From the NCBI GenBank assembly GCA_029547185.1, contig JAKPPU010000186.1:1-64000 (forward strand): 64,000 nucleotides of DNA, read 5' to 3'. The notes below the pieces were generated by a model, which was not told the DNA's origin, did no database searches, and saw nothing but the letters and a program-made list of their open reading frames with translations. Position 1 is the stretch's first letter, and each line of letters begins with the position of its first letter. The DNA is from Deltaproteobacteria bacterium (GTDB taxonomy: Bacteria > Desulfobacterota > Desulfomonilia > UBA1062). Made by a program: the position numbers and the translations under genes. Below are positions 20,419 through 29,575 of this stretch, in pieces.

Positions 20419-20882
20419 CAGACTCCCTCCTTCATTGGATATACAAAACATTCATTATGTTATATGATAATTATCGTTACTCTCCAAATCAAACCCTCCC
20501 CCGAAAAAATTCACGGCCTCCTTGGCCGATCGGGGCAATCGGTTCTCTGTTCGGGCTTCTCTCAGGGCTCTTCTTTCCGCTCACTACGACCAAGGGCTGC
20601 GGCTCCCACCGGCTTTTATCCGCGCTGCACAAGGTGATCATCGAGGCAGGAAGCTATCTCGGCTCCCTGCGGATGAAAACCCTCGAGATGACGGAGCTCG
20701 TCGACTGATGACGTCAGGTGCTGGGTAGCATGAAAGCATAGAGGGCATCGCGCCCCATGATTGTTCCAAGCCGGTCATAGACTGCATTGATAAAACCGCA
20801 TATTCGGTATTGTCTTCAGCAGGGCCTCTCCGGTATAGAGAGCGTATCCAGACACAAATGAGCAAAGGGTGCTCGGTCATTC
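20419..20882. other. Divergent intergenic region
   Basis: Lies between the ferredoxin-like gene (minus) and a TetR gene (plus). It holds AT-rich DNA at 20440-20480 with a 10-bp palindrome GATAATTATC (20466-20475) that could be an operator. Open frames within 20457-20730 have no recognisable relative, no convincing ribosome site, and are not called. Confidence 0.5.
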
Positions 20883-21581
20883 ATGAAAGGCGAACTGAGG
20901 AGAAAGCAGATTCTCGACTGCGCAAAGGGGCTCTTTTCCAAAAAGGGTTATCACAATACCCATGTGGAAGATATCCTCAAGGAGATCTCCATCGGCAAGG
21001 GAACGTTCTATCAGTACTTCAGCAACAAGGAAGAGCTCTTCATATCGCTTCTCGTGAATTTCCTCCATGACTGGGAAGAGGCGGTACTCGACACCGTCAC
21101 CAGCCTCGCGGATGAAGATATACGGATTTTCTACAGAATGCTCATCAGGCGCAGCCTTGAGTTCTTCCGGGACAACGAGGACCTCTGCAACATCTACCTC
21201 CGCGTCGGCCCCGGCACCGAGAAGGTTTTCGACCCCTACATCGAGCAGTTCGAGGAGAAGATGCTCCAGTACGTGATAGCCGCCCTCGAGACAGGCATCA
21301 AGGCAAGAGCCGTCCGGAAGGACATCGATATGGTGCTCATGGCGAACATCCTTCTCGGGGCCTTTCTCCGAATCGACTACTACTACTTCATCCTGAAACG
21401 GCAGGAAAAGGACTCCCTCGACCTCGAAAGGATGGCCGACCAGTTCTTCAATCTCATTGAGGAAGGGATATTCACCGACGAAAGGACAAGAGAGGGCGGA
21501 GTGTCGAGATCCTCCACCGGGAGAGCCCGTAGCCGGTCCTCACGAGGGGCGAGCAAATCCAAACCAAGCCGGAGCACGTGA
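20883..21581 (+). CDS. TetR-family regulator with Ser/Arg-rich tail
   Basis: Regulator of 232 residues. The N-terminal helix-turn-helix (CAKGLFSKKGYHNTHVEDIL and ISIGKGTFYQYFSNKEEL) is typical. The ligand domain includes a YYYF stretch. The last 35 residues form a basic Ser/Arg/Lys tail (GRARSRSSRGASKSKPSRS), unusual for TetR and of unknown use; it may add non-specific DNA contact. The gene is divergent from the ferredoxin/GMC unit and convergent with the aldehyde oxidoreductase, so either could be a target. The ribosome site is weak. Confidence 0.85.
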   Translation: MKGELRRKQILDCAKGLFSKKGYHNTHVEDILKEISIGKGTFYQYFSNKEELFISLLVNFLHDWEEAVLDTVTSLADEDIRIFYRMLIRRSLEFFRDNEDLCNIYLRVGPGTEKVFDPYIEQFEEKMLQYVIAALETGIKARAVRKDIDMVLMANILLGAFLRIDYYYFILKRQEKDSLDLERMADQFFNLIEEGIFTDERTREGGVSRSSTGRARSRSSRGASKSKPSRST

Positions 21582-21692
21582 GCGTACGGGGCTGAGTCCT
21601 GCACGATGCTTCAATGACAGACCGTCCTTTCCGGTGGGCACCATGCGGGGATCTCACCGCAGGAACCCTTCCTCCATTCAGAATGACGCTCC

Positions 21693-23621
21693 TCACACGA
21701 TGGGAGACTGAATGAGATCTTCCATGCCGAGCTTCTTCAGCACCTTCGGCGTCGGGATACCCTTTTCGTCCCAGCCTCTCAGCTTGTAGTAGGTGGGCAT
21801 CATCTTGTCGAGGGGAACCTTGGTCTTTTCGTTGCCCGGGATCTGCTCCTCATGCGTGAACCGCTTCGGCAGCGTGTCATCCTTCGCGCTGAAGCCTTCC
21901 CGGATGTTGAAGAGCCTCTCCAGATTGAAGCCCCTCTCGCCCATCTTAAAGAACTTCCCGAAATCCATGTTCATGCCCGTCGCCTGCTTGATGGCCTTCG
22001 AATGGGGAAGCATGGGAAGGTGGTACTTCATCATGAATTCAGGCAGCTTCAGGGTGAGTTCGATGGAGGCCCACGAATAGGTCAGTATCTTTGTTGTCAG
22101 CCAGCTCATGAGCTTCGAGTTCGGGATCTTGAAGAGGATAGGCGGCAGGAAGGTCCAGGAGGTGAAGAGGCAGTTTCCGCCCGCGCTGATGGATGCGAGG
22201 AGGTTCTGGTCGAGGATGGTATAGCCGGGCTTGGAGCGGTAGTGGTACGGGTCGAGGATCGCCGGTCCCGTTGCCTCGAAATAGATCATGTAGCCGCCGT
22301 CGAGGTGGCAGGCGCCCCGGTTCGCGGTCGCATACCCGAGCCCGTGACCTACCGCCCCCCTTGGCTCGTAGGCGGCCATCTCCATTCCCTTCGAATGGGG
22401 CGCGAAATCCTCGCCCCCGTACTTCATCGACATGGCCTTGACGCCGTCCGCGAGATCGTTTCCGATTCCCCGGCGGTAGGCGATGTCATGGATGATCTGG
22501 GAGATGTTGTCTTTTTTGCCGAACTCGATCCCGTTTTTCCATAGACCCTTCTCGTTGAGCTCAGCCGCAAAGCCCATGACCGTGCCGGTCGAAATGGCAT
22601 CGAGGCCCAGGAGGTCGAGCTCATAGTTCCATCGGATGATCGCGTCCATGTCATTGATGAGCATGTTCGAGCCAAGGAGGCACAGGACTTCGTACTCCGG
22701 GCCCTTGATCTCGCGGCCGTCGAGCTCGACCACCCGCGCGCACCGTATCGGGCAGGACTGACAGCCCGCGTTCTTCACGAGCCTGGTCTCGGCCAGAGTC
22801 TGGCCCGTAAGCAAGACGGCATCCTCGTAGTGGCCCGAGGAAAAATTCTTCGTCGGAAGGGCGTTGTGATCCGAGATCGATTTCAAGAATCCCGATGTCC
22901 CGTACTTGGGGGCGAAGTCTCCTGTTGCCGGATGAACCTGGAGCATCTCGATCCACTTCTTGATGGTGGCCTTGAACCCCTCGGGATCGGCGAGCTCGAT
23001 CTTTTTGTTTCCCTTCGCCGCGATTCCCTTGAGGTTCTTCGAGCCCATGACTGCGCCCATGCCTGTCCGGCCGTGGCTCCGGTCCTGGGATATAACGATG
23101 GCGTACCTGACGAGGTTCTCGCCGGCAGGCCCGATCACCATCTTGCCCGCCTTCTTGTCGCCCATGAGATTCTTGGTCTCTTCCGTGTCCTTGCCCCAGA
23201 GGAGGGAGGCATCCCTGATCTCGATCTTGTCTTCGCTGATGTCGAGATAGACCGGTGCTTCGGCCCTGCCCCGGATGATGACCCCGTCCCAGCCGGCACG
23301 CTTGAGGTGTATCCCGAAGTTGCCCCCGCTGTTCGAATGACCGATGGCCCCTGTCTGAGGACTCTTCGAGGAGATGTCGTAGCGGCTCGTCGAAGGCGCC
23401 CCTGTTCCGGTCAGGGGCGAGGTCATGACGATGAGAATGTTGTCGGGAGACAGCGGGTCGATTCCGGGCTTGAGCTCATCCCAGAGTATCTTCGTGGAGA
23501 TGAACCTGCCTCCGACGAAGCGCTCCCTGTCACGGTCAGACAGATCATAGTCGCCGATCCTGCCTGTTGTCAGATCGACATCGAGAACCCTGCCCATGTA
23601 CCCCTTGTATCTGCTCGCCAT
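21693..23621 (-). CDS. Aldehyde ferredoxin oxidoreductase family (tungsten enzyme)
   Basis: AOR-family tungstopterin enzyme, 642 residues, which normally oxidises aldehydes to acids with ferredoxin as acceptor. It begins with the family opening (GYMGRVLDVDLTTGRI, GGRFISTKILWDEL). The pterin-binding part includes TGTGAPSTSRYDISSKSP and GRTGMGAVMGSKNLKG. The [4Fe-4S] cysteines are in CQSCPIRC near residue 285 plus a later LCLLGSN. It lies downstream of a 437-base gap that separates it from an acyl-CoA ligase transcribed the same way. In context it could oxidise aldehydes released by aldolytic acyl-CoA cleavage, but the true substrate is unknown. Confidence 0.9.
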   Translation of the reverse strand: MASRYKGYMGRVLDVDLTTGRIGDYDLSDRDRERFVGGRFISTKILWDELKPGIDPLSPDNILIVMTSPLTGTGAPSTSRYDISSKSPQTGAIGHSNSGGNFGIHLKRAGWDGVIIRGRAEAPVYLDISEDKIEIRDASLLWGKDTEETKNLMGDKKAGKMVIGPAGENLVRYAIVISQDRSHGRTGMGAVMGSKNLKGIAAKGNKKIELADPEGFKATIKKWIEMLQVHPATGDFAPKYGTSGFLKSISDHNALPTKNFSSGHYEDAVLLTGQTLAETRLVKNAGCQSCPIRCARVVELDGREIKGPEYEVLCLLGSNMLINDMDAIIRWNYELDLLGLDAISTGTVMGFAAELNEKGLWKNGIEFGKKDNISQIIHDIAYRRGIGNDLADGVKAMSMKYGGEDFAPHSKGMEMAAYEPRGAVGHGLGYATANRGACHLDGGYMIYFEATGPAILDPYHYRSKPGYTILDQNLLASISAGGNCLFTSWTFLPPILFKIPNSKLMSWLTTKILTYSWASIELTLKLPEFMMKYHLPMLPHSKAIKQATGMNMDFGKFFKMGERGFNLERLFNIREGFSAKDDTLPKRFTHEEQIPGNEKTKVPLDKMMPTYYKLRGWDEKGIPTPKVLKKLGMEDLIQSPIV

Positions 23622-24058
23622 GAGAACATTACCTCCTTACGAAACGTTTTACTCGACAAGGCCGACCCAAAGTGTCGTCGGACCAATGAGAACGAACGGG
23701 GCGGGATTGAACGGACCGCTGCCCAAGGCCACATGCCCCACGCAGATGGTTAGGTTGTTGATCTTCCTCGCTTCGTCATGCATGGAGTGCACCACCTCCG
23801 TTATGCGGGCTGCAGTACTGGTGGAAGGACGGTCTCCTGTCTCTGGTGGAAGGCCCCATGGAGATGTTGAGCTTCCTCGTTCTTGATACCTTCCTGTCTT
23901 TTAATAACGTATTATATCCCCGGCACCTGTTCTTTTCAAAGGGAAACCGGCCGCCCCTACCCAATGCCCGATCATGCCTCATCTGCCCGAAAAAGATTTC
24001 TGTCCCGCTGCCCGGCGCGGAGCAGAACGTTGTTTTCAGGTTTCTCGCTTTTTTAAGA
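23622..24058. other. Intergenic region upstream of the AOR gene
   Basis: Only a short TACCTCCTT complement (ribosome site of the AOR gene, AAGGAGGTA) and two copies of CTGGTGGAAGG near 23830-23870 stand out. No gene recognised. It probably carries the AOR promoter, which I could not place with confidence. Confidence 0.5.
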
Positions 24059-25861
24059 TTACACCTCCGGCGGATACATGCTCTCGATGATATCCTTGTA
24101 TTTCTCATTCACGACCTTCCGCTTAACCTTGAGAGAAGGCGTCAACTCACCGGTGTCGGTGGAGAAGGAGTGCCTGATGATCCGGTACTGCTTGATCGAC
24201 TCGACTCTCGCCAGGTTTTTGTTCACCTCTTCCACCGCCTTGTCCACGATTGCGAGGAATTCTTTTTTATCATACAGCTCTTCGGGCTTGTCGAACCGTA
24301 TGCCCGAAAGAGAGGCCAGACGGATCATCTCATCGCGGTTGAGGGTGAAGAGCGCGGTCAGGTATTTTCTGCGATCGCCGATGGTTACGACATTCTCGAA
24401 CAGTGGATTGGCCATGAACATGCCCTCGATATTCTGCGGCGCGATGTTCTTTCCGCCTGCGGTTATGATGAGGTCCTTCTTGCGGTCCGTTATCGAGAGA
24501 AACCCGTCCTTGTCTATGACGCCGATATCGCCGGACATGAGCCAGCCGTCTTCGGTGAAGGCTTCCTTCGTCTGCTCGGGCATCTTCCAGTATCCGGAGA
24601 TGACATTGTCTCCCTTGATCAGGATCTCCCCGTCAGAGGCGATCTTGATCCGGCAGCACGGCAGGCATTTTCCCGTCGTCCCGAAGCGGTAGTCCTTGAT
24701 CGTGTTCAGAGTCACAGGAGCGGTTGTTTCCGTCATGCCGTATCCTTCAATGACGAATATCCCCGATGCATTGAAGAAGTCGGCGATCTCCCTGGCCAGA
24801 GGTGCTCCGGCAGCAGTCATCCAGCGCACGCGGCCACCCAGCTTCTCGCTCAGCTTTTTGAACACCAGGGGAAATGCAACCGCATACTGGAGTTTCAATC
24901 CCAGGGGAAGCGGCTGCTTCTTTTCTTTGAGCATGCTTACCTGCGCCCCCACATTCTTGGCCCATCCGAACATCGTCTGTTTCCATGCAGGCTGCTTCTT
25001 CACCTCTGCCATGATCTTGGCATAGATCTTCTCGCAGACGCGGGGAACGGCAAGGACGATCGTGGGACGCTTGGCGGCGATGTCCTCGACAATGGTGTCG
25101 AAGCTTTCGGTGTAATGGGCAGTGACGCCGACTTTCATCCCGTAGAAATGTCCTGCGATCCTTTCGAAAACGTGGCACAACGGCAGGAACGGCACTGTCT
25201 CATCGGTATCGTAGGCAGGGACTACGGCATCGAGTCCATCGAACACGGCGAGGACGTTCTTGTGGCTGATCATGGCTCCCTTGGGCGGACCGGTCGTGCC
25301 CGACGTGTAGACGAAGGTGAGCAGATCATCGATCCTGATCTCGTCGGTGAGCTTCTCGTAAAGGCCCTTCTCCTTTGCCTGGAGCTCCCTTCCCATGTTC
25401 AGGAGCTGATCGAAGGTAATGACCATGGGGTTCGAGAGATCGCAGCCGTCCGGGTCCATCACGACGATCTTCTCCAGGGACGGAAGGTCTTTGATATACG
25501 ACAGTGCCTTCTGAACAGCTGATTTGTTCTCAGCGATGAATACCTTCGAGTCGGAATTGTTGATGATGTAAGATACCTCATGCCCCGGCAGCGTGACATA
25601 GATGGGAATGGTGCACGCCCCGATGCCGATGATCCCCATGTCCGAGGCTATCCACTCCAGGCGGTTCTCCGACAGAATGGCCACCCGGTCGCCTCTCCGG
25701 ATACCGAGGCTGTAAAGACCCAAGCCCGCTGCCCGGGCATTGTCATAGTATTCGGTCCAGGACCAGCCGTGCCAAACACCGTTGATGCGCTTTTCCACTG
25801 CCAGGCGGTTGCCGTATTTCTGCGCCTGTTTTCTGAAGATTTGAGCCAGATTATCTTTCAA
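24059..25861 (-). CDS. Long-chain acyl-CoA synthetase (AMP-forming)
   Basis: AMP-forming ligase of the FAA1/FadD15 type, 600 residues. It activates fatty or other carboxylic acids with ATP and CoA. The P-loop-like motif YTSGTTGPPKGAMISH is near residue 190, GYGMTETTAPVTLN near 350, and the C-terminal hinge region SITDRKKDLIITAGGKNI near 470. TTG at 25861 is preferred as start because GAGGGGG lies 6-9 bases upstream; an ATG 15 bases earlier precedes that ribosome site and has none of its own. Upstream lies an operator-like element shared with the large catabolic operon. Confidence 0.88.
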   Translation of the reverse strand: MKDNLAQIFRKQAQKYGNRLAVEKRINGVWHGWSWTEYYDNARAAGLGLYSLGIRRGDRVAILSENRLEWIASDMGIIGIGACTIPIYVTLPGHEVSYIINNSDSKVFIAENKSAVQKALSYIKDLPSLEKIVVMDPDGCDLSNPMVITFDQLLNMGRELQAKEKGLYEKLTDEIRIDDLLTFVYTSGTTGPPKGAMISHKNVLAVFDGLDAVVPAYDTDETVPFLPLCHVFERIAGHFYGMKVGVTAHYTESFDTIVEDIAAKRPTIVLAVPRVCEKIYAKIMAEVKKQPAWKQTMFGWAKNVGAQVSMLKEKKQPLPLGLKLQYAVAFPLVFKKLSEKLGGRVRWMTAAGAPLAREIADFFNASGIFVIEGYGMTETTAPVTLNTIKDYRFGTTGKCLPCCRIKIASDGEILIKGDNVISGYWKMPEQTKEAFTEDGWLMSGDIGVIDKDGFLSITDRKKDLIITAGGKNIAPQNIEGMFMANPLFENVVTIGDRRKYLTALFTLNRDEMIRLASLSGIRFDKPEELYDKKEFLAIVDKAVEEVNKNLARVESIKQYRIIRHSFSTDTGELTPSLKVKRKVVNEKYKDIIESMYPPEV

Positions 25862-26229
25862 TGCACACCCCCTCATAGATAGGATTATATTACGCCTGTG
25901 CCCTTCCCGCCCTTGTTAAATCCGAACCGGGATGCACGAATCCTCAAGCGACTCACATTAAAAACTCTCTGTCGATAATACTTCTAAAAAAACTCAACCT
26001 TCCAGAATACCGGTAATGCCATGGAGCAAAACCATACCACTCTACATGATTGGGTGATGGTCCAATTATTTAATTGACCATCCAACCAACTCTATAACAA
26101 AAAGACCTGCAAGGCAACTGCTACGTTAAGTTTTTGTTTTCCCCGGTTCTTATGCCAAATGTTTGATAGGATATATGCATTGCGTGCAACCTTGAGAGAT
26201 CCGGTGGTGCATACCTGATCTGCCCGTGA
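25862..26229. other. Intergenic region upstream of the acyl-CoA ligase gene
   Basis: AT-rich, no gene seen. It contains the shared operator-like element at 26070-26089 inside a larger imperfect palindrome (GATGGTC... ...GACCATC, about 26056-26082). Confidence 0.6.
26070..26089 (-). promoter_or_regulatory. Shared operator-like element, copy A
   Basis: Minus-strand sequence TTGGTTGGATGGTCAATTAA matches 16 of 20 positions of a second site at 47178-47197. It lies about 210 bases before the acyl-CoA ligase start. TTGG and AATT parts with internal symmetry suggest a TetR-type binding site. Confidence 0.45.
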
Positions 26230-27063
26230 TCACGAGTTATAGTCGACGAACCCGTTGATCCGGCCGAGGAGCTCATTGACTGCCGCGTTGATGTCCGCCA
26301 CCTCGACGCGTATTGCTTTGTGCGGACAGAGAGATACGCACCAGCCGCACCCCTTGCACCTCCCCGCATCATGCCGCATCACCCCGCCCTCGAAGGTATA
26401 GGCCCTCATCATGCATCCTTCCACGCATTCCCAGCTCCGGCAATCCCTGCACTTCTCCGCGTCGACCGCAACTTTCATTCCTTCAAGCCTCACGACGCAA
26501 TCCCTCGCCTTCTTGGGAAAGTATCTAACCGAAGACATGACCGTACAGCAGCAGTGACAGCAGAAGCACACCGTGAGAAGCCTGCCACGATCGGGAACGC
26601 CATACAGGATATTGTCCATCCTGACTCGGCCGATCATGGGGGTGAGACCGAGGCTCACCATATGCCGTGCATGGGAAATGGCATCTTCTATGCTCAATGA
26701 ATCTGCGATCCAGGGGGCATGCTCCTTGGTATCCTGCCCCAGGTGGAGGCAGGCATTCTCGATGGGGAACTCCTTGCAGCCGTTCGATTCGCGGCAATGA
26801 CACCGCTTGATCGTGACCCGATGGGCAGAGCGCCTGATGAGCTCCTCGAGGACCATGAGCGGCAGATGGATGCTCTCCAGGCTTTTCAGCTCTTCATTGA
26901 CCGGAATATAGGAAACATTGAAGTTCTTCCCCGAGAAGAGCGGTATCACCGAGGCAGCAAAGATCTTCCCGATGACGGGGATCTGCGTGGCCCTGGCGCT
27001 CATCCCCGTGATCGGCCAGACCTTGGCAAGAAACGTCAGCCACCATGTGGGCCTCCAGTTCAT
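26230..27063 (-). CDS. Membrane-associated 4Fe-4S ferredoxin-like protein (paralog 2)
   Basis: Protein of 277 residues with an amphipathic/hydrophobic N-terminus (MNWRPTWWLTFLAKVWPI). The middle cysteines are CHCRESNGC and a dense CFCCHCCC near residue 175. Two C-terminal cluster motifs follow: the first irregular (CRDCRSWECVEGC), the second regular (CKGCGWCVSLC). Start chosen at MNWRPTWW, after GAAGGGGGAAAATCAT, rather than 54 bases earlier. Same plan and length as the protein at 29576-30409. Divergent from an acyl-CoA ligase gene. It probably moves electrons at the inner membrane; the partner is unknown. Confidence 0.75.
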   Translation of the reverse strand: MNWRPTWWLTFLAKVWPITGMSARATQIPVIGKIFAASVIPLFSGKNFNVSYIPVNEELKSLESIHLPLMVLEELIRRSAHRVTIKRCHCRESNGCKEFPIENACLHLGQDTKEHAPWIADSLSIEDAISHARHMVSLGLTPMIGRVRMDNILYGVPDRGRLLTVCFCCHCCCTVMSSVRYFPKKARDCVVRLEGMKVAVDAEKCRDCRSWECVEGCMMRAYTFEGGVMRHDAGRCKGCGWCVSLCPHKAIRVEVADINAAVNELLGRINGFVDYNS

Positions 27064-27162
27064 ATGATTTTCCCCCTTCAAACACCCGCCGAATAGAGCA
27101 CAAAAAGCCATTGGCAATGTATTCTTTCAGAGAACATTTCCCCTGATATTATATTTTACCAT

Positions 27163-27182
27163 TCGACACAGCGCCGTGTCGA
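27163..27182. promoter_or_regulatory. 20-bp near-perfect palindrome between divergent genes
   Basis: TCGACACAGCGCCGTGTCGA is symmetric at 18 of 20 positions. It sits between the ferredoxin-like gene (minus) and acyl-CoA ligase gene (plus), a natural position for one regulator to control both. No regulator gene is adjacent. Confidence 0.5.
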
Positions 27183-27315
27183 GAAATAAACGATAAAACC
27201 TCTCACTCCTTCTTGCATTTATCAGCAGAAAGATTATACTTTCAATAATCTGTTTGTCTTACCATATGGCAGTTAAACAAGTTGCATGAATAACATCCTT
27301 AAGGAGGGCTCTAGC

Positions 27316-29001
27316 ATGGGGGACATCTATTCGGAAAAGCCATGGCTCAAGAATTATGACAAGAAAGTTTTACCCACACTGAAGTATGAAAACAAGACCT
27401 TTTCGGAATGTTTCCAAGAGGTCGTCCAGAAGTACCCGAACAAGACCGCGATCATTTACATGGGCAAGCCTCTCACCTACCGCGAGCTCGACGACCTTTC
27501 CAACCAGCTCGCTGCATATCTGATCAAGATCGGCCTCAAGCCCAACGATGTAGTCGGCCTCCACATGCCCAATATCCCTGCTCACTACATCAGCATCATC
27601 GCCGTCCAGAAGGCAGGGTGCGTATCAACGGGCATAAGTCCCCTGCTGACTCCGATGGAGATGGAGCATCAGCTCAACGATTCCGGGACAAAGGTCGTCC
27701 TCACCATCGATCTCCTCTTTGAGAAGGTCGCGGAAGTGGCCGATAAGACGTCCTTTTCCACCGTGGTCGTCTCCGAGATTGCGGATTTCCTGCCCGGAAT
27801 GAAGCGCTTTCTCGGCAAGCTCCTCAAGAAGATCCCGACAGGAGAAGTGAAGGATCTGCCCGGCAAGAAGGTCATCAGGTTCATGGATGCCATCCAGGGG
27901 ATGCCCAAAGATCGTGTCTTCGTCAAAAGGAGCATGGATGACATGATCTTCATGATGTATACAGGAGGCACCACAGGTCCCTCAAAAGGGGCGATCCTCA
28001 CCCAGAGGAGCTACATGAGCAACCGGACCCAGGTCCTCGCATGGCTCGATCTCGGCCCCGAATTTTTCGCCCTTTCCGCCTTCCCCCTCTTTCACATCGC
28101 AGGACTTGCCTTCGGGGGCTTCAGCCTCACCGTCGGCGCCAGTCAGATCTGCGTACCCAACCCGCGGGACACGGATTTCATCATCAAGATGGTAAAGACC
28201 TACAAGCCCGGGGCCATCGTGAATGTGCCGACCGTCTTCTTCGAGCTCATGAAAAAGCCGGAATTCAGACAGCTCGATATGAGCACCATGCAGTGGTGCC
28301 TGAGTGCTGCCGCTCCCTTCCCTCCCGACTATATCGCAGAGCTGGAGAACATCATCGGGGAGAGCAAATTCATCGAGCTCTACGGGATGACAGAGATGTC
28401 ACCGGTCATGATCTGCAACCCCCGTTATGGAAAGAAAAAACCCATGTCCATCGGCATGCCGCTTCCGGATACCGAGTGCAAGCTCATCGATCCCGAGACG
28501 GGGGAGCCTGCAAAACTCGGAGAGCCCGGCGAGATAGTCATCAAAGGGCCACAGCTCATGGACGGGTATTTCAATAAGCCCGAAGAGACGGCAAACGCCA
28601 TCCGTGACGGCTGGATGTATACCGGAGACGTGGCGAAGATGGATGAGGACGGCTACTTCTACATAGTGGACCGCGTGAAGGATATGGTTATCGTGTCGGG
28701 ATTCAAGGTCTTCACGCGCGAGCTCGACGACATCCTCATGAAGCATCCCGATGTCCAGCTCGGAGCGACGATAGGAATCCCAGACCCGGACCGTCCGGGT
28801 TCAGAACGCGTGGCTGCCGCTGTCGTGCTGAAACCAGGCGTCGAGAAGAGCCAGGCCACCAGGGAGTCGATCCTCAAATACCTGAGGGAAAACGTAGCCC
28901 CGTACAAAGTCCCCAAGGTCATCGAATTCATGGATGAGCTTCCCACAAGCGGGGTCGGCAAGATCCTCAAGCGCGAGCTCAAGAAACAGATGGTGGCATG
29001 A
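27316..29001 (+). CDS. AMP-forming acyl-CoA synthetase
   Basis: Ligase of 561 residues from the ANL superfamily, closest in appearance to medium/long-chain fatty acid or aromatic acid CoA ligases. Motifs: MMYTGGTTGPSKGAILT near 220, LYGMTEMSPVMICN near 355, GWMYTGDVAKMDEDGYFYIV near 435, and the C-terminal catalytic lysine region TSGVGKILKRELK. The start at MGDIYSEKPW follows TTAAGGAGGGCTCTAGC; the frame opens 30 bases earlier. Single plus-strand gene closed by a terminator. The substrate is not evident. Confidence 0.9.
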   Translation: MGDIYSEKPWLKNYDKKVLPTLKYENKTFSECFQEVVQKYPNKTAIIYMGKPLTYRELDDLSNQLAAYLIKIGLKPNDVVGLHMPNIPAHYISIIAVQKAGCVSTGISPLLTPMEMEHQLNDSGTKVVLTIDLLFEKVAEVADKTSFSTVVVSEIADFLPGMKRFLGKLLKKIPTGEVKDLPGKKVIRFMDAIQGMPKDRVFVKRSMDDMIFMMYTGGTTGPSKGAILTQRSYMSNRTQVLAWLDLGPEFFALSAFPLFHIAGLAFGGFSLTVGASQICVPNPRDTDFIIKMVKTYKPGAIVNVPTVFFELMKKPEFRQLDMSTMQWCLSAAAPFPPDYIAELENIIGESKFIELYGMTEMSPVMICNPRYGKKKPMSIGMPLPDTECKLIDPETGEPAKLGEPGEIVIKGPQLMDGYFNKPEETANAIRDGWMYTGDVAKMDEDGYFYIVDRVKDMVIVSGFKVFTRELDDILMKHPDVQLGATIGIPDPDRPGSERVAAAVVLKPGVEKSQATRESILKYLRENVAPYKVPKVIEFMDELPTSGVGKILKRELKKQMVA

Positions 29002-29037
29002 GAATCGAGCACCTGATCACCTTACCCTAGCTTCTTC

Positions 29038-29073
29038 CGGAGCGGGCATGGATTCGATGCCCGCTCCTTTTTG
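29038..29073 (+). terminator. Intrinsic terminator after acyl-CoA ligase
   Basis: GGAGCGGGCAT pairs with ATGCCCGCTCC around an 8-base loop, followed by TTTTTG. Confidence 0.88.
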
Positions 29074-29175
29074 TTGTTCCTGAATTTTCGAAAAAAAACT
29101 CTATAAAAAGTTGTCAAACCATTGTCTGAATGCTATTATAGAGCAAGATTGCATTCCACCTTGAGGAGGTACTCT

Positions 29176-29457
29176 ATGGCACAGAAGAAATACAAATCCG
29201 GAACGTTCTGTATCGATATTGCGTGTCCCCGCCATAAGGAACTTGAATCACTTGAAGGTGACGCCTATACGGAAAAGAAGAAATCCCACTGCAAGGATTG
29301 CTATGCATGGATGCTGTTCACCTGGCTCGACAGCCATAACTACAGGATCATCCAGGCCCTGCCGCAGGTATCTGCAAAGGACCTTGCTGCCATGATCAAA
29401 GGCATCGATCCCATAAGAGTTGAAGATCTCACTATCGACGAGATCCTCGCCCTGTAG
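29176..29457 (+). CDS. Small protein with four cysteines, function unknown
   Basis: 93 residues, starting at MAQKKYKSGTFC after TTGAGGAGGTACTCT, a very good ribosome site. Four cysteines occur in the first half (FCIDIAC and HCKDC), which could hold a zinc ion or small cluster. The second half looks helical (ALPQVSAKDLAAMIKGIDP). No family is recognised. It has its own terminator and lies between an acyl-CoA ligase and a ferredoxin-like gene. The ribosome site, terminator and codon pattern argue that it is a real gene. Confidence 0.7.
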   Translation: MAQKKYKSGTFCIDIACPRHKELESLEGDAYTEKKKSHCKDCYAWMLFTWLDSHNYRIIQALPQVSAKDLAAMIKGIDPIRVEDLTIDEILAL

Positions 29458-29474
29458 CCCTGTAAGAACGACGA

Positions 29475-29512
29475 AAGTGCCCTCGCCTTGCCAAGGCGGG
29501 GCACTTCTGTTT
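29475..29512 (+). terminator. Probable intrinsic terminator
   Basis: AAGTGCCC...CCTTG pairs with CCAAGG...GGGCACTT with small mismatches, followed by CTGTTTT. Positioned just after the small cysteine protein gene. Confidence 0.65.
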
Positions 29513-29575
29513 TCATCCCGAAAGATCAAATGGGCCTCTCCAAGGCCCGTCTCATTCCTCGATACATCTCTTCGA

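Noticed and set aside
20466..20475. GATAATTATC as a Fur box
   Set aside because: Only half of the usual 19-bp site and no iron-related gene nearby; left as an unassigned palindrome.
20457..20728. Two overlapping plus-strand frames before the TetR gene
   Set aside because: No convincing start signal or family; this looks like promoter DNA with chance open frames.
23778..23792. Weak sigma-54-like match before the AOR gene
   Set aside because: The -24 element reads TGGTG instead of TGGCA; too poor to support.
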